From: Streptomyces violascens
GTDB taxonomy: Bacteria; Actinomycetota; Actinomycetes; Streptomycetales; Streptomycetaceae
Assembly: GCF_014649955.1 (NCBI RefSeq)
Contig: NZ_BMUA01000009.1
Coordinates: forward strand, 62,001 to 126,000
Reading direction: 5' to 3'
Length of the DNA: 64,000 bases
Shown here: positions 47,019 through 56,669 of the stretch, piece by piece
How the letters are laid out: the number at the start of each line of letters is the position of its first letter
Position numbering within the stretch: the first letter of the stretch is position 1
Made by a program: the position numbers and the translations under genes
Notes under the pieces: model-generated
What the model was told of the DNA's origin: nothing
Seen by the model: the letters and a program-made list of their open reading frames with translations, nothing else
Database searches by the model: none

Positions 47019-48314
47019 ATGTCCATTCATCGCAGTGTCGCGATCCGGACGGCCGTCGGGCTCGGCGCGGCCCTCTCGCTCACCGTGCTCACCGCATGCG
47101 GGGGCGGCGGGAGCGGCAAGGGTTCGGCCACCGACGGGAAGGTCGAGGGCGAGATCAAGTTCCAGACCTGGAACCTCCGCGCCAACTTCAAGGACTACTT
47201 CGAAGGCGTCATCAAGGACTTCGAGAAGGCGAACCCCGGCACCAAGGTGAAGTGGGTGGACCAGCCCGCCGACAACTACGCCGACAAGCTGAGTGCCGAC
47301 GCCACCGCCGGCACCCTCCCCGATGTCGTGAACCTCTCTCCGGACCTCGCCTATCCGCTCGCCAAGGCAGGCACCCTGCTCAACCTGGACAAGGACAAGG
47401 TCGCCGCCAAGTTCAGGCCCGAATACCTGGACGGAGCCTGGCAGGGCTTCGACATGCCCGGCCTCGACGGCTCGTACGCCTTCCCCTGGTACCTCAACAC
47501 CGGCCCGCTCTTCTACAACAAGACCATGTTCAAGGACGCCGGCCTCGACCCGGACAAGGCGCCGAAGACCTTTGACGAACTCTTTGCGGATGCAGCCCAG
47601 TTGGCGAAGAAGGGCAAGGCCACCCTCGCGCAGCCGCCGACGGTCGAGGACTTCGGACGGTACGGCGTCGACATCATGAGCAAGGACGGGACGAAGTTCA
47701 CCTTCAACGATGCCAAGGGCGTCGAATTCCTGACCAAGTATCAGGAGATGTTCAAGGAGGGCGGGCTGCACAAGCAGGCCCTGACGCTCACCGCCGAGAC
47801 GGCCGGGCAGAAGTTCCTCCAGCAGGAGATCGCCATGAACCCGGGCAGCGCCCACGACCTGGAGACCTTCAAGAAGAACGCCCCGACGCTCTACGGCAGC
47901 CTCGGCATCACCGACGTACCGACCAACACCGGCAAGCAGAACATGTACCTGCAGGGTCTCTCCGTCAACTCGCAGAGCAAGAACGCCGCGACCGCCCTCG
48001 CCTTCGCGCACTTCGTCACCGACCAGAAGAACCAGGAGGACTTCGGCCACAAGGTCGCCGTCTTCCCCAGCACCAAGGGCTCGCTCGACAAGGAGTACTG
48101 GACCAAGGCCGACAGTACGGAGGAGGGCAAGATCCGGGTCGCCTCGGCCAAGATGCTGCCGACCGCCGTCAACTACACGCCGGTGCTGTTCAGCGACGAG
48201 ATGAAGACGATCCTGCGCAACGAGATCGCCAAGTGCCTCCAGGGCAAGGAGTCCCCGAAGGAGGCCCTGGACAGCGCGGCGAACCAGATGACCAAGCTGA
48301 TCCAGCAGAAGTGA
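47019..48314 (+). CDS. Sugar-binding lipoprotein of ABC importer
   Basis: A 431-residue lipoprotein. The signal ends L-T-A-C, then a Gly/Ser/Lys linker and a family 1 solute-binding domain with V-K-W-V-D-Q-P-A-D-N-Y and late F-P-S-T-K-G-S-L. ATG 47019 has AAGGAG ten bases upstream. With two permeases and three glycosidases behind the same LacI operator, it most likely captures N-glycan-derived mannooligosaccharides. Confidence 0.93.
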   Translation: MSIHRSVAIRTAVGLGAALSLTVLTACGGGGSGKGSATDGKVEGEIKFQTWNLRANFKDYFEGVIKDFEKANPGTKVKWVDQPADNYADKLSADATAGTLPDVVNLSPDLAYPLAKAGTLLNLDKDKVAAKFRPEYLDGAWQGFDMPGLDGSYAFPWYLNTGPLFYNKTMFKDAGLDPDKAPKTFDELFADAAQLAKKGKATLAQPPTVEDFGRYGVDIMSKDGTKFTFNDAKGVEFLTKYQEMFKEGGLHKQALTLTAETAGQKFLQQEIAMNPGSAHDLETFKKNAPTLYGSLGITDVPTNTGKQNMYLQGLSVNSQSKNAATALAFAHFVTDQKNQEDFGHKVAVFPSTKGSLDKEYWTKADSTEEGKIRVASAKMLPTAVNYTPVLFSDEMKTILRNEIAKCLQGKESPKEALDSAANQMTKLIQQK

Positions 48315-48389
48315 CCCGGTGGACCGAGACATGAGCCACTCCTCGGTGCCGGCGACGAGCACCTCCACACCGACCCGGCGGTGCAAGCC

Positions 48390-49349
48390 ATGAGCACCTC
48401 GACCACCACCGTCGCCGCGCAGGGGGCCGCGGGCCGCCCGCGCACCGCCGCCCCCGGCCGGCGTACGGGCCGCACCACGGCCCGTACGCACAAGGCCTTC
48501 AGCCCCTGGCTGTTCCTGGCGCCCGGACTCCTGATCACCCTCGCCTTCAACCTCTACCCGTTCCTCGCCACGGTGTGGAAGTCATTCACCGACGCCCGCA
48601 CCCTGACCACCGGCAGCTTCGTCGGCTTCGACAACTTCACCGCGCTCGTCCACGACGACCAGTTCTGGGTCGCCCTGCGCAACAGCGCGCTGTACGTGGT
48701 CCTGGTCGTGCCCTGCCTGGTCTTCCTGCCGCTGCTGCTCGCACTCCTCGTGCAGCGGCACATCCCCGGCATCGCCTTCTTCCGGTCCGCGTACTACACG
48801 CCGGTCGTGGCGTCCGTCGTGGTCGTCGCCCTGATGTGGGTGTGGATGCTGGACGACCGCGGCTTCATCAACGGCGTCCTGCACATGGTCGGCGTCGACC
48901 CGGTGCCGTTCCTGTCCAACGAGTGGCTGCTGCTGCTCAGTTCCATGGCCCTGACCGTGTGGAAGGGTCTCGGCTACTACATGATCATTTACTTGGCCGC
49001 GCTCGCGAACGTGCCAAAGGAGCTGCACGAGGCCGCCGAGGTCGACGGGGCCGGGCCGATCCGCCGCTTCCTCTCCATCACCATGCCGTCCGTGCGCTCC
49101 ACGATGGTTCTGGTCGGCGCCCTCTCCTCGGTCTCCGCCTTCAAGGTCTTCACCGAGGTCTTCATGATCGCGGGGCCGACCGGCGGGCCCGGCGGCGCCG
49201 ACACCACCCTCGTCATGCTCATCCAGCGGGCCGGCACCGGACTCCAGGGCCGCACCGGCTATGCCTCCGCCATGTCGATCGTGCTCTTCCTGCTGACCCT
49301 GGTCCTGATGCTCCTCGTACTGCGGGCCGACCGGAAGGACAAGGACTGA
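48390..49349 (+). CDS. ABC transporter permease (MalF-type)
   Basis: A 319-residue permease with six helices and the EAA loop H-E-A-A-E-V-D-G-A-G followed by I-T-M-P-S-V. A basic N-terminal extension of about 35 residues precedes TM1. ATG 48390 is used; GTG 48381 is possible. It ends R-A-D-R-K-D-K-D at a local tandem repeat that also makes a micro-ORF before the next permease. No ATPase gene in the locus, so MsiK is the likely energiser. Confidence 0.92.
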   Translation: MSTSTTTVAAQGAAGRPRTAAPGRRTGRTTARTHKAFSPWLFLAPGLLITLAFNLYPFLATVWKSFTDARTLTTGSFVGFDNFTALVHDDQFWVALRNSALYVVLVVPCLVFLPLLLALLVQRHIPGIAFFRSAYYTPVVASVVVVALMWVWMLDDRGFINGVLHMVGVDPVPFLSNEWLLLLSSMALTVWKGLGYYMIIYLAALANVPKELHEAAEVDGAGPIRRFLSITMPSVRSTMVLVGALSSVSAFKVFTEVFMIAGPTGGPGGADTTLVMLIQRAGTGLQGRTGYASAMSIVLFLLTLVLMLLVLRADRKDKD

Positions 49350-49375
49350 TGGCCGACCGGAAGGACACTCACTGA
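49349..49375 (+). other. Eight-codon micro-ORF coupling two permease genes
   Basis: The stop of the first permease overlaps an ATG (TGATG) that opens an eight-codon frame, M-A-D-R-K-D-T-H. Its own TGA overlaps the ATG of the second permease in the same way. The block is a copy of the end of the first gene at a 26-base period (GGCCGACCGGAAGGAC repeated). A terminating ribosome could re-initiate twice. The peptide itself is unlikely to have a function. Confidence 0.6.
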
Positions 49376-50265
49376 TGGCCGCCGCCGCCCACGCCCCCGC
49401 GTCCGCCGATTCCCGCATCCCCGCCGGACCCCGCCGCACCCGCGCCCCCCGTTGGCGCAAGGCCCTGCGGTACGCGGCCCTCGTCATCGTGCTGCTGATC
49501 ATGATCGGGCCGTTCCTGTGGCAGCTGTCCACCTCGCTCAAGGGCACCACCGAGGACATCTACACCTCGCCGCCCCGGCTGCTGCCCGAGCACCCCACCT
49601 TCGCCAGCTACCGGGGCGTCGCGGACATCATCCCGGTCTGGGACTTCATCCTGAACTCCGTGAAGGTGGCGCTCAGCAACGTCCTGACCAACGTGGTCGG
49701 CGCCGCGATGGCCGGGTACGCGCTCTCCCGGCTGCGCTTCAAGGGCCGCGGCGCCGCCGGAATCGTCTTCGTCCTGGCACTCCTGGTGCCGATGGAAGCG
49801 ATCATGCTGGCCCAGTTCGCGACCATGCGCTCGCTCGAACTCAACAACACCCTGGTCGCCGTGGTGCTGCCCGGCTGCATCGGCGCGATGAACGTGCTGC
49901 TCATGCGCAACGCCTTCGACAACATCCCGTACGAGATCGAAGAGGCGGCCATCGTCGACGGCGCCAACGTGTGGCAGCGCTTCACCCGGATCGCGCTGCC
50001 CGCCGTGAAGGGAACGCTCGCGGTCGTCGCGATCTTCTCCTTCATGGGCGCCTGGGACGACTTCCTGTGGCCGCTGATCGTGCTCTCCGACTCCGACCAC
50101 TTCACGCTGACCGTCGGCCTGAACTTCCTGCAGGGCACGTTCTCCAACAACCAGCGCGTCGTCGCGGCGGGCACCATCATCGCCGTCGCCCCGCTGATCG
50201 TGATGTTCGCCTGCCTCCAGCGGTTCTTCTTCCGCGGCGTCGGCGAGGGCGCGGTCAAGGGCTGA
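49375..50265 (+). CDS. ABC transporter permease (MalG-type)
   Basis: A 296-residue permease with six helices and the EAA loop E-E-A-A-I-V-D-G-A-N followed by I-A-L-P-A-V; it ends G-E-G-A-V-K-G as typical. The ATG at 49375 overlaps the stop of a micro-ORF, which ties its translation to the upstream permease. It forms the heterodimeric membrane channel with the MalF-type protein. Confidence 0.93.
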   Translation: MAAAAHAPASADSRIPAGPRRTRAPRWRKALRYAALVIVLLIMIGPFLWQLSTSLKGTTEDIYTSPPRLLPEHPTFASYRGVADIIPVWDFILNSVKVALSNVLTNVVGAAMAGYALSRLRFKGRGAAGIVFVLALLVPMEAIMLAQFATMRSLELNNTLVAVVLPGCIGAMNVLLMRNAFDNIPYEIEEAAIVDGANVWQRFTRIALPAVKGTLAVVAIFSFMGAWDDFLWPLIVLSDSDHFTLTVGLNFLQGTFSNNQRVVAAGTIIAVAPLIVMFACLQRFFFRGVGEGAVKG

Positions 50266-50309
50266 CCACCTCAACTCCCCTACCGCACGACCGACTTGGA
50301 GCTCACCTC

Positions 50310-51551
50310 ATGGCAGCCCCGCGCTTCGGCGTCAACTACACGCCCAGCCAAGGCTGGTTCCACCACTGGCTCGACTACGACCCGGACGCGGTGCGGGCCG
50401 ACCTCGACTCCATCGCCGCGCTCGGCCTCGACCACGTACGGGTCTTCCCGCTCTGGCCCTACTTCCAGCCCAACCGCACCCTGATCAGGGCCCGCGCGGT
50501 CGAGCACCTCGTCGACCTCGCGGACGCCGCCGCCGAACGCGGCCTGGACGTCAACGTCGACGGACTGCAAGGGCATCTGTCGAGCTTCGACTTCCTGCCC
50601 GCCTGGACCCGCACCTGGCACCGCCGCAACCTGTTCACCGACCCCGAGGTCGCCGACGGGCAGGCCGCCTACCTGCGCACCCTGGCCGCCGCCCTCGCCG
50701 ACCGGCCCAACTTCATCGGCATGACGCTGGGCAACGAGGTCAATCAGTTCTCGGCGGGCCCGCACCCCGATCCCGACCGGGCCACCCAGGCCGAGGTCGA
50801 CGCCTGGCTGGAGAGGATGCTGGCGACCTGCGAGGAGGGCGCGCCCGGGAAGCTCCATCTGCATGCCGAGTACGACGCGTGCTGGTACCAGGACGACATG
50901 CCGTTCACCCCGGCCCAGGCGGCCCGGCGCGGCGCGCTGACCGCCGTGCACTCCTGGGTCTTCAACGGCACCGCGCAACGGCACGGCCGGATCTCCGTAC
51001 CGACCGAGCACCACGCCGCCTATCTCGTCGAGCTGTCCAAGGCATGGGCGGACGACCCGCACCGCCCGGTCTGGCTCCAGGAGGTCGGCGCCCCCGCCCC
51101 GCTGGTGCCGCCCGTGCACGCCGCCGCCTTCACCGAGGCGACGGTCGAGAACGCCCTGGACTGCCCCGACCTGTGGGGCATCACCTGGTGGTGCTCCCAC
51201 GACGTCTCGCGCGACCTGGCCGACTTTCCCGAACTCGAATACGGGCTCGGCCTGTTGACCAACGACCGGCGCCCCAAGGACACCGCCCAGGTCCTCGCCC
51301 GCACCGCCGCCGCATTCCGTGACGGCGTACGCGGCTACGCCCCCGCACCCCGCACGACCGCCCTCGCCGTACCCGATGACCCGGCCGCCCGCTCCGTGTG
51401 CGCCCCCGGCGGCGCCGTCTTCGAGGCGTTCTTCCGGCTCACCGCCGACGGCGCCCGCCCCACCACCGTCCTCGCACCACGGGCCGACGACGAGGCGCAC
51501 CTCGCCGCGCGCGGCATCACCGAAGTCGTCACCCCCGACCAGGTCCGGTAA
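50310..51551 (+). CDS. GH5-family beta-mannosidase (GH5_18-like), intracellular
   Basis: A 413-residue glycoside hydrolase without signal peptide. The acid/base is Glu143 in T-L-G-N-E-V-N and the nucleophile Glu258 in W-L-Q-E-V-G; V-R-V-F-P-L-W-P and W-G-I-T-W-W-C-S-H-D are other barrel motifs. Length, motifs and context match GH5_18, an actinobacterial subfamily with enzymes that cut the Man-beta-1,4-GlcNAc core of N-glycans. Being cytoplasmic, it would act after import. ATG 50310 follows GGAG. Another GH5-like specificity remains possible. Confidence 0.82.
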   Translation: MAAPRFGVNYTPSQGWFHHWLDYDPDAVRADLDSIAALGLDHVRVFPLWPYFQPNRTLIRARAVEHLVDLADAAAERGLDVNVDGLQGHLSSFDFLPAWTRTWHRRNLFTDPEVADGQAAYLRTLAAALADRPNFIGMTLGNEVNQFSAGPHPDPDRATQAEVDAWLERMLATCEEGAPGKLHLHAEYDACWYQDDMPFTPAQAARRGALTAVHSWVFNGTAQRHGRISVPTEHHAAYLVELSKAWADDPHRPVWLQEVGAPAPLVPPVHAAAFTEATVENALDCPDLWGITWWCSHDVSRDLADFPELEYGLGLLTNDRRPKDTAQVLARTAAAFRDGVRGYAPAPRTTALAVPDDPAARSVCAPGGAVFEAFFRLTADGARPTTVLAPRADDEAHLAARGITEVVTPDQVR

Positions 51552-51573
51552 CGCTCCCGCCAGGAGGCACCCC

Positions 51574-53577
51574 GTGAACCCGCACCCCACCAGACGCGCC
51601 GTGGTCCTAGCCGGCGCGGCAGCCGCCCTCGCCCCAGCACTCCCCGCTTTCGCATCAACTCCTGGGCAAGGTAACCCAGTTCAGCCGTACGCCTCCTACT
51701 GGTACCCGGACTCGCTGCCGTCGGGCAGCCCCGGCGAGGGCGTCACGTGGCGCAGCCTGAAGTCCTGGCGGAAGGCCACCGACGCCGACCTGGCGTTCAA
51801 TGCGGCGACCGTGCCGCTCGCCCGGCGCTTCACCCCCACCCCGGCGAACCAGACAGCGCGGGCGGGCCAGGCCCGCATCCAGTCCCTGGTCTCCTTCGGC
51901 CCCACCGCGTCCAACCCCTCGCAGGGCGCGCCCACCGCCGACTACTACGCGCTGACGCACTGGGCATACATCGACGAGCTGGTCTTCTGGGGAGGATCGT
52001 CGGGCGAGGGCCTGATCCTCGCGCCGAACGCGCCGGTGGTGGACGCCGCCCACCGGCACGGCGTACGCGTCCTCGGCAACGTCTTCCTGCCTCCGGCGGC
52101 GTACGGCGGGCAGCTCCGGTGGACGCGCGACCTGGTGCAGAGGGACGCCTCCGGCCGCTACCCGCTGGCCGCCCAACTGGTCGCGGTGGCCGCCGCGTAC
52201 GGCTTCGACGGATGGTTCATCAACGCCGAGACCGACGGCGGGAACACCGCGCTCGCCACCGACATGCTCGGCTTCGTGAAGGAGCTCAAGGCGCTCGGTG
52301 CGGCCAGGGGGCAGCGCGTCACCTGGTACGACGCGATGACCGCGAACGGCTCGGTGAGCTGGCAGGGTGCGCTGAACAGCCGGAACCAGGCGTTCTTCGA
52401 GGCCGCCGACACCATGTTCCTGGACTTCCGCTGGACGGCCGGAACCCTGGCCGCGTCCGGCACGAAAGCCGGGCAACTGGCCCGCAGCCGCTACGAGTTG
52501 TGGGCCGGGGTGGACGTGGAGTCCAACGGCTTGGACTCGTCGGTGGACTGGGACGCGATCATCCCCGCGACCGGGCCTCACGTCTCGTCGTTCGGCTTCT
52601 ACCGCCCGGAGTGGACCCGCAATCACCTTCCCGCGAACCGCACCCCCGGCGACTTCCACGCCGCGGACGACCGCTTCTGGACGGGCTCGTCGCTCGACCC
52701 GTCGCGCCCCGAGGCCGGGTCCGGCTGGCGCGCCCCGGCCGTGGCGGTGGCCGACCGTTCGACGGTGAGCGCACTGCCCTTCGCCACCACCTTCAACACG
52801 GGCCACGGACTGCGCTGGTACGAGGCCGGCAAGGTGACGTCGCCCGCCGAGTGGAACCACCTGGGCCTCCAGGACCGGCTGCCGTCCCGGCGCTGGGTCA
52901 CCCGCACGACCGGTCGACACCCCACCGTCGCCTTCGACTTCGCGGACGCATGGCGGGGCGGCAGCAGCGTGCTGCTCTCGGGAAGCCCGGGCGCGCCGGT
53001 CACCCTGGACCTGTACGTGACGCGCCTGCCGTTGTCGAAACGCACGGTCGTGGAACTCACCCACCGGGCCGACGCGGACGTCGTCGTCGAGCTGGCCGTG
53101 GCGACCGCCGAACCGGCGAGGCCGGGCGCCCCTCACCCGTACCGCTGCATACCGGCCGGCGCGCTGAAGGCGGGCGGGTGGACCACGACCCGGTTGCACC
53201 TGACCGGTCTGTCCGGCACGGCGAGGGCGATAGGGGTACGTCTTACGCCGGCCGGCGCGCTGACCTACCGACTCGGCGCGCTCGCCCTGCACGATGGTCC
53301 TCACGTACCCGGATCCCCACGGGAGTTGAAGGTGACCGCAGGGTCGGACGGTATGCGCTTCACCTGGCTCGGCGCCCCCGGCCCCGTACGCCATTACGAA
53401 CTGCACCGGATCCTCCCGGACGGCACCCGGCGCTTCCTCGGCGGCACGTGCCAGAGCGCGTACTACGTGCCGGGCCTGGTGCGCGAGCAGGGCGAGAAGG
53501 CGGCGCGCTTCGAGGTGCGGGCGGTGGGCGAGCTGTACGCCGCGTCCGGTCCGGCCCCGGCCGCCCACACCTGGTAG
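51574..53577 (+). CDS. Secreted GH85 endo-beta-N-acetylglucosaminidase
   Basis: A 667-residue secreted enzyme. The signal (T-R-R-A-V-V-L-A-G ... P-A-F-A) has a twin-arginine look. The GH85 domain shows S-Y-W-Y-P near residue 41, and the catalytic Asn217-x-Glu219 in D-G-W-F-I-N-A-E-T, where Asn orients the substrate N-acetyl group and Glu is the acid. A beta-sandwich and a fibronectin-like C-terminus follow. Such enzymes cut between the two GlcNAc residues of high-mannose N-glycans. GTG 51574 has AGGAGG six bases away. Confidence 0.93.
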   Translation: MNPHPTRRAVVLAGAAAALAPALPAFASTPGQGNPVQPYASYWYPDSLPSGSPGEGVTWRSLKSWRKATDADLAFNAATVPLARRFTPTPANQTARAGQARIQSLVSFGPTASNPSQGAPTADYYALTHWAYIDELVFWGGSSGEGLILAPNAPVVDAAHRHGVRVLGNVFLPPAAYGGQLRWTRDLVQRDASGRYPLAAQLVAVAAAYGFDGWFINAETDGGNTALATDMLGFVKELKALGAARGQRVTWYDAMTANGSVSWQGALNSRNQAFFEAADTMFLDFRWTAGTLAASGTKAGQLARSRYELWAGVDVESNGLDSSVDWDAIIPATGPHVSSFGFYRPEWTRNHLPANRTPGDFHAADDRFWTGSSLDPSRPEAGSGWRAPAVAVADRSTVSALPFATTFNTGHGLRWYEAGKVTSPAEWNHLGLQDRLPSRRWVTRTTGRHPTVAFDFADAWRGGSSVLLSGSPGAPVTLDLYVTRLPLSKRTVVELTHRADADVVVELAVATAEPARPGAPHPYRCIPAGALKAGGWTTTRLHLTGLSGTARAIGVRLTPAGALTYRLGALALHDGPHVPGSPRELKVTAGSDGMRFTWLGAPGPVRHYELHRILPDGTRRFLGGTCQSAYYVPGLVREQGEKAARFEVRAVGELYAASGPAPAAHTW

Positions 53578-53607
53578 ATCCATCCCACCCCGAAACGGAG
53601 TCCCCTC

Positions 53608-56600
53608 ATGCATGACGACCGCGGCCTGGTCGAAGCCCGCCTCAAGCGCGTTCTGGACGAGCGCATCCGCCCCGCCGTGTACCCGGAGTCGGTGCCGCTG
53701 GAGGTCGCCGTCTGGAACGCGCCGGGGGAGCCGGTACCGGTGGAGGAGGGCCTGGCCGCCCCGGTGTCGCCGGTCGCGGTCGGCGACATGTGGGGCCCGC
53801 CCTGGGGGACCAGCTGGTTCCGGGTGACCGGGACCGTACCGCGGGAGTGGGCGGGGAGGTCGGTGGAGGCGATCCTGGACCTCGGCTTCGACGAGAACAT
53901 GCCGGGCTTCCAGTGCGAGGGCCTGGTCTACCGCCCCGACGGCACCCCGGTGAAGGGCCTCAACCCGCGTAATCAGTGGGTACGCATCGGAGCCCCGGTG
54001 GACGGCGGCGAAGAGGTACGCCTGCACATCGAGGCGGCCTCGAACCCGGTCCTGCTCGACTACCACCCCTTCCTGCCGACGCAGCTGGGCGACATCGAGA
54101 CGTCGCACCAGGACCCGCTGTACAAGCTGACCCGGATGGACCTGGCGGTCTTCGACGAGACGGTGTGGCGCCTGGTCATCGACCTGGAGGTGCTCGGCGA
54201 GCTGATGGAGGAGCTGCCCGTCGAGTCGGGGCGGCGCTGGGACATCCTGCGCGCGGTGGACCGGGCGCTCGACACCCTTGATCTCCAGGACGTGAACGGC
54301 ACGGCGGGGAAGGCCCGTTCGTGTCTGGTCGATGTCTTTTCCAAGGGCGCCGAGCCGTCGGCGCACCGGATCAGCGCGGTGGGCCATGCGCACATCGACT
54401 CGGCGTGGCTGTGGCCGCTGCGCGAGACGGTACGCAAGGTGGCGCGTACGACGTCCAATATGACGGCCCTCCTCGACGACGAGCCCGAGTTCGTCTTCTC
54501 CATGTCGCAGGCCCAGCAGTGGGCGTGGATCAAGGAGCACCGGCCGGAGGTGTGGGCGAAGGTGGTCAAGGCGGTGGCGGACGGCCGGTTCGTCCCGGCG
54601 GGCGGCATGTGGGTGGAGGCGGACACGAACATGCCGGGCTCGGAGGCGATGGCCCGGCAGTTCGTGCACGGAAAGCGGTTCTTCATCGACGAGTTCGGGG
54701 TCGAGAACGACGAGGCGTGGCTGCCCGACACCTTCGGGTTCGCGGCAGGACTGCCGCAGATCATCAAGGCGGCGGGCTCGAAGTGGCTCCTCACCCAGAA
54801 GATCTCCTGGTCGCAGACCAACAAGTTCCCGCACCACACCTTCCAGTGGGAGGGCATCGACGGCACCCGGATCTTCACCCACTTCCCGCCGGTCGACACG
54901 TACAACTGCGCCATGAAGGGCAGCGAGATCGCCCACGCGGCCAAGAACTTCAAGGACAAGGGGGTCGCCAGGCACTCGCTCGCGCCGACGGGCTGGGGCG
55001 ACGGGGGCGGCGGCACCACCCGCGAAATGATCGCGAAGGCGGCGAGGCTGCGGAACCTGGAGGGCAGCGCGCAGGTGGTCTGGGAGACCCCGGCGGAGTT
55101 CTTCGCGAAGGCGGAGGCCGAGTACGCGAATCCGCCGGTGTGGGTGGGCGAGCTGTACCTGGAACTGCACCGGGCGACCCTGACGAGCCAGGCGAAGACG
55201 AAGCAGGGCAATCGCCGGAGCGAGCATCTGCTGCGGGAGGCGGAGCTGTGGTCGGCGACGGCGGCGGTGAGGTCCGAGGAATTCGCCTATCCCTACGCGG
55301 ACCTGGACCGCATCTGGAAAACGGTACTGCTGCACCAGTTCCACGACATCCTGCCGGGGTCGTCGATCGCGTGGGTGCACAGGGAGGCGGAGAAGACGTA
55401 CGCGGCGGTGGCCGCGGAACTGACCGCGATCATCGACAGGGCCCAGCGCGCGTTGGCGGGCGAGGGTGAGGAGCCTCTGGTCTTCAACGCGGCTCCGCAT
55501 GCGCGGCACGGGGTGGCGGCCGGCGGGGCGTCTTCCGTGGCCGGGGATGCCCACTCCGAACTCTCCGCCCGTCCGGGCGGCGGCTTCACCTTGTCCAACG
55601 GCCGACTGCGAGTGGAGATCGACGAGCGGGGCCTGCTGGTCTCGGCGTACGACGTGCTCGCCGGCCGGGAGGCGATCGCGCCGGGCAGCCCGGCGAACCT
55701 CCTGCAGATCCACCCCGACTTCCCGAACATGTGGGACGCGTGGGACGTGGACGCGTTCTACCGCAACACGGTGACGGATCTGGTGGAGGCGGAGGAGGTG
55801 GCGCCGGGGGAGGCGGGCGCGTCGGTGCGGGTGGTGAGGTCGTTCGGTTCGTCGAGGGTGACCCAAACACTGACCTTGACGCCGGGTTCGTCCCGCCTGG
55901 ACATCGACACGGAGGTGGACTGGCAGGAGACGGAAAAGTTCCTGAAGCTGGCGTTCCCGCTGGACGTGCACGCGGAGCGGTACGCGTCGGAGACGCAGTT
56001 CGGCCACTTCTACCGGGCGACGCACACGAACACGAGCTGGGAGGCGGCGAAGTTCGAGGCGTGCAACCACCGCTTCGTCCACCTGGAGGAGCCGGGCTGG
56101 GGCGTGGCCCTGGTGACGGATTCGACCTACGGCCACGATGTGACGCGCACGGTGCGCGCTGCCGACTCGGGTACGACGACGACCCTGCGGGTCTCGCTGC
56201 TGCGGGCACCGCGCTTCCCTGACCCGGAAACCGACCAGGGCCTGCACCGCTTCCGCCATGCGCTGGTGCCGGGCGCGACGATCGGGGACGCGGTGAGGGA
56301 GGGGTACGGGGTGAACCTCCCGGAGCGCAGTCTGCCCGGGGCGGGCCCGGTCGAGCCGCTGGTGGCCGTCGACAACGACGCGATCGTGGTCACCGCCGTG
56401 AAGCTGGCGGACGACGGGAGCGGGGATGTGGTGGTCCGCTTCCACGAGGCGGCCGGGGGCCGGGCGCGGGGGAGGCTGACGCTGGGCTTCTCGACGGAGC
56501 GGTTCGTGGCCACGGACCTCCTCGAACGCCCGCTGGCGGAGCCGGAGTCGACGGAGGGACTGGTGGAGGTGACCCTGCGCCCGTTCGAACTGCGGACGTT

Positions 56601-56619
56601 GCGGTTCGAGCGGGTGTAG
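53608..56619 (+). CDS. GH38 alpha-mannosidase
   Basis: A 1003-residue intracellular retaining exo-mannosidase. An N-terminal beta domain (about 1-250) precedes the catalytic barrel. The zinc site starts at H-A-H-I-D (His260, His262, Asp264), and the nucleophile is Asp374 in W-L-P-D-T-F-G-F. Further parts are a helical middle domain and a C-terminal beta domain. No signal peptide, so it acts on imported oligosaccharides, removing alpha-linked mannose before the GH5 enzyme cuts the beta-mannosidic bond. It is last in the operon. Confidence 0.95.
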   Translation: MHDDRGLVEARLKRVLDERIRPAVYPESVPLEVAVWNAPGEPVPVEEGLAAPVSPVAVGDMWGPPWGTSWFRVTGTVPREWAGRSVEAILDLGFDENMPGFQCEGLVYRPDGTPVKGLNPRNQWVRIGAPVDGGEEVRLHIEAASNPVLLDYHPFLPTQLGDIETSHQDPLYKLTRMDLAVFDETVWRLVIDLEVLGELMEELPVESGRRWDILRAVDRALDTLDLQDVNGTAGKARSCLVDVFSKGAEPSAHRISAVGHAHIDSAWLWPLRETVRKVARTTSNMTALLDDEPEFVFSMSQAQQWAWIKEHRPEVWAKVVKAVADGRFVPAGGMWVEADTNMPGSEAMARQFVHGKRFFIDEFGVENDEAWLPDTFGFAAGLPQIIKAAGSKWLLTQKISWSQTNKFPHHTFQWEGIDGTRIFTHFPPVDTYNCAMKGSEIAHAAKNFKDKGVARHSLAPTGWGDGGGGTTREMIAKAARLRNLEGSAQVVWETPAEFFAKAEAEYANPPVWVGELYLELHRATLTSQAKTKQGNRRSEHLLREAELWSATAAVRSEEFAYPYADLDRIWKTVLLHQFHDILPGSSIAWVHREAEKTYAAVAAELTAIIDRAQRALAGEGEEPLVFNAAPHARHGVAAGGASSVAGDAHSELSARPGGGFTLSNGRLRVEIDERGLLVSAYDVLAGREAIAPGSPANLLQIHPDFPNMWDAWDVDAFYRNTVTDLVEAEEVAPGEAGASVRVVRSFGSSRVTQTLTLTPGSSRLDIDTEVDWQETEKFLKLAFPLDVHAERYASETQFGHFYRATHTNTSWEAAKFEACNHRFVHLEEPGWGVALVTDSTYGHDVTRTVRAADSGTTTTLRVSLLRAPRFPDPETDQGLHRFRHALVPGATIGDAVREGYGVNLPERSLPGAGPVEPLVAVDNDAIVVTAVKLADDGSGDVVVRFHEAAGGRARGRLTLGFSTERFVATDLLERPLAEPESTEGLVEVTLRPFELRTLRFERV

Positions 56620-56669
56620 CGGGAGCGGGCCGTCCCGGCGGCGGGCTCGGGCCCACCGCCGGGGGGTGG

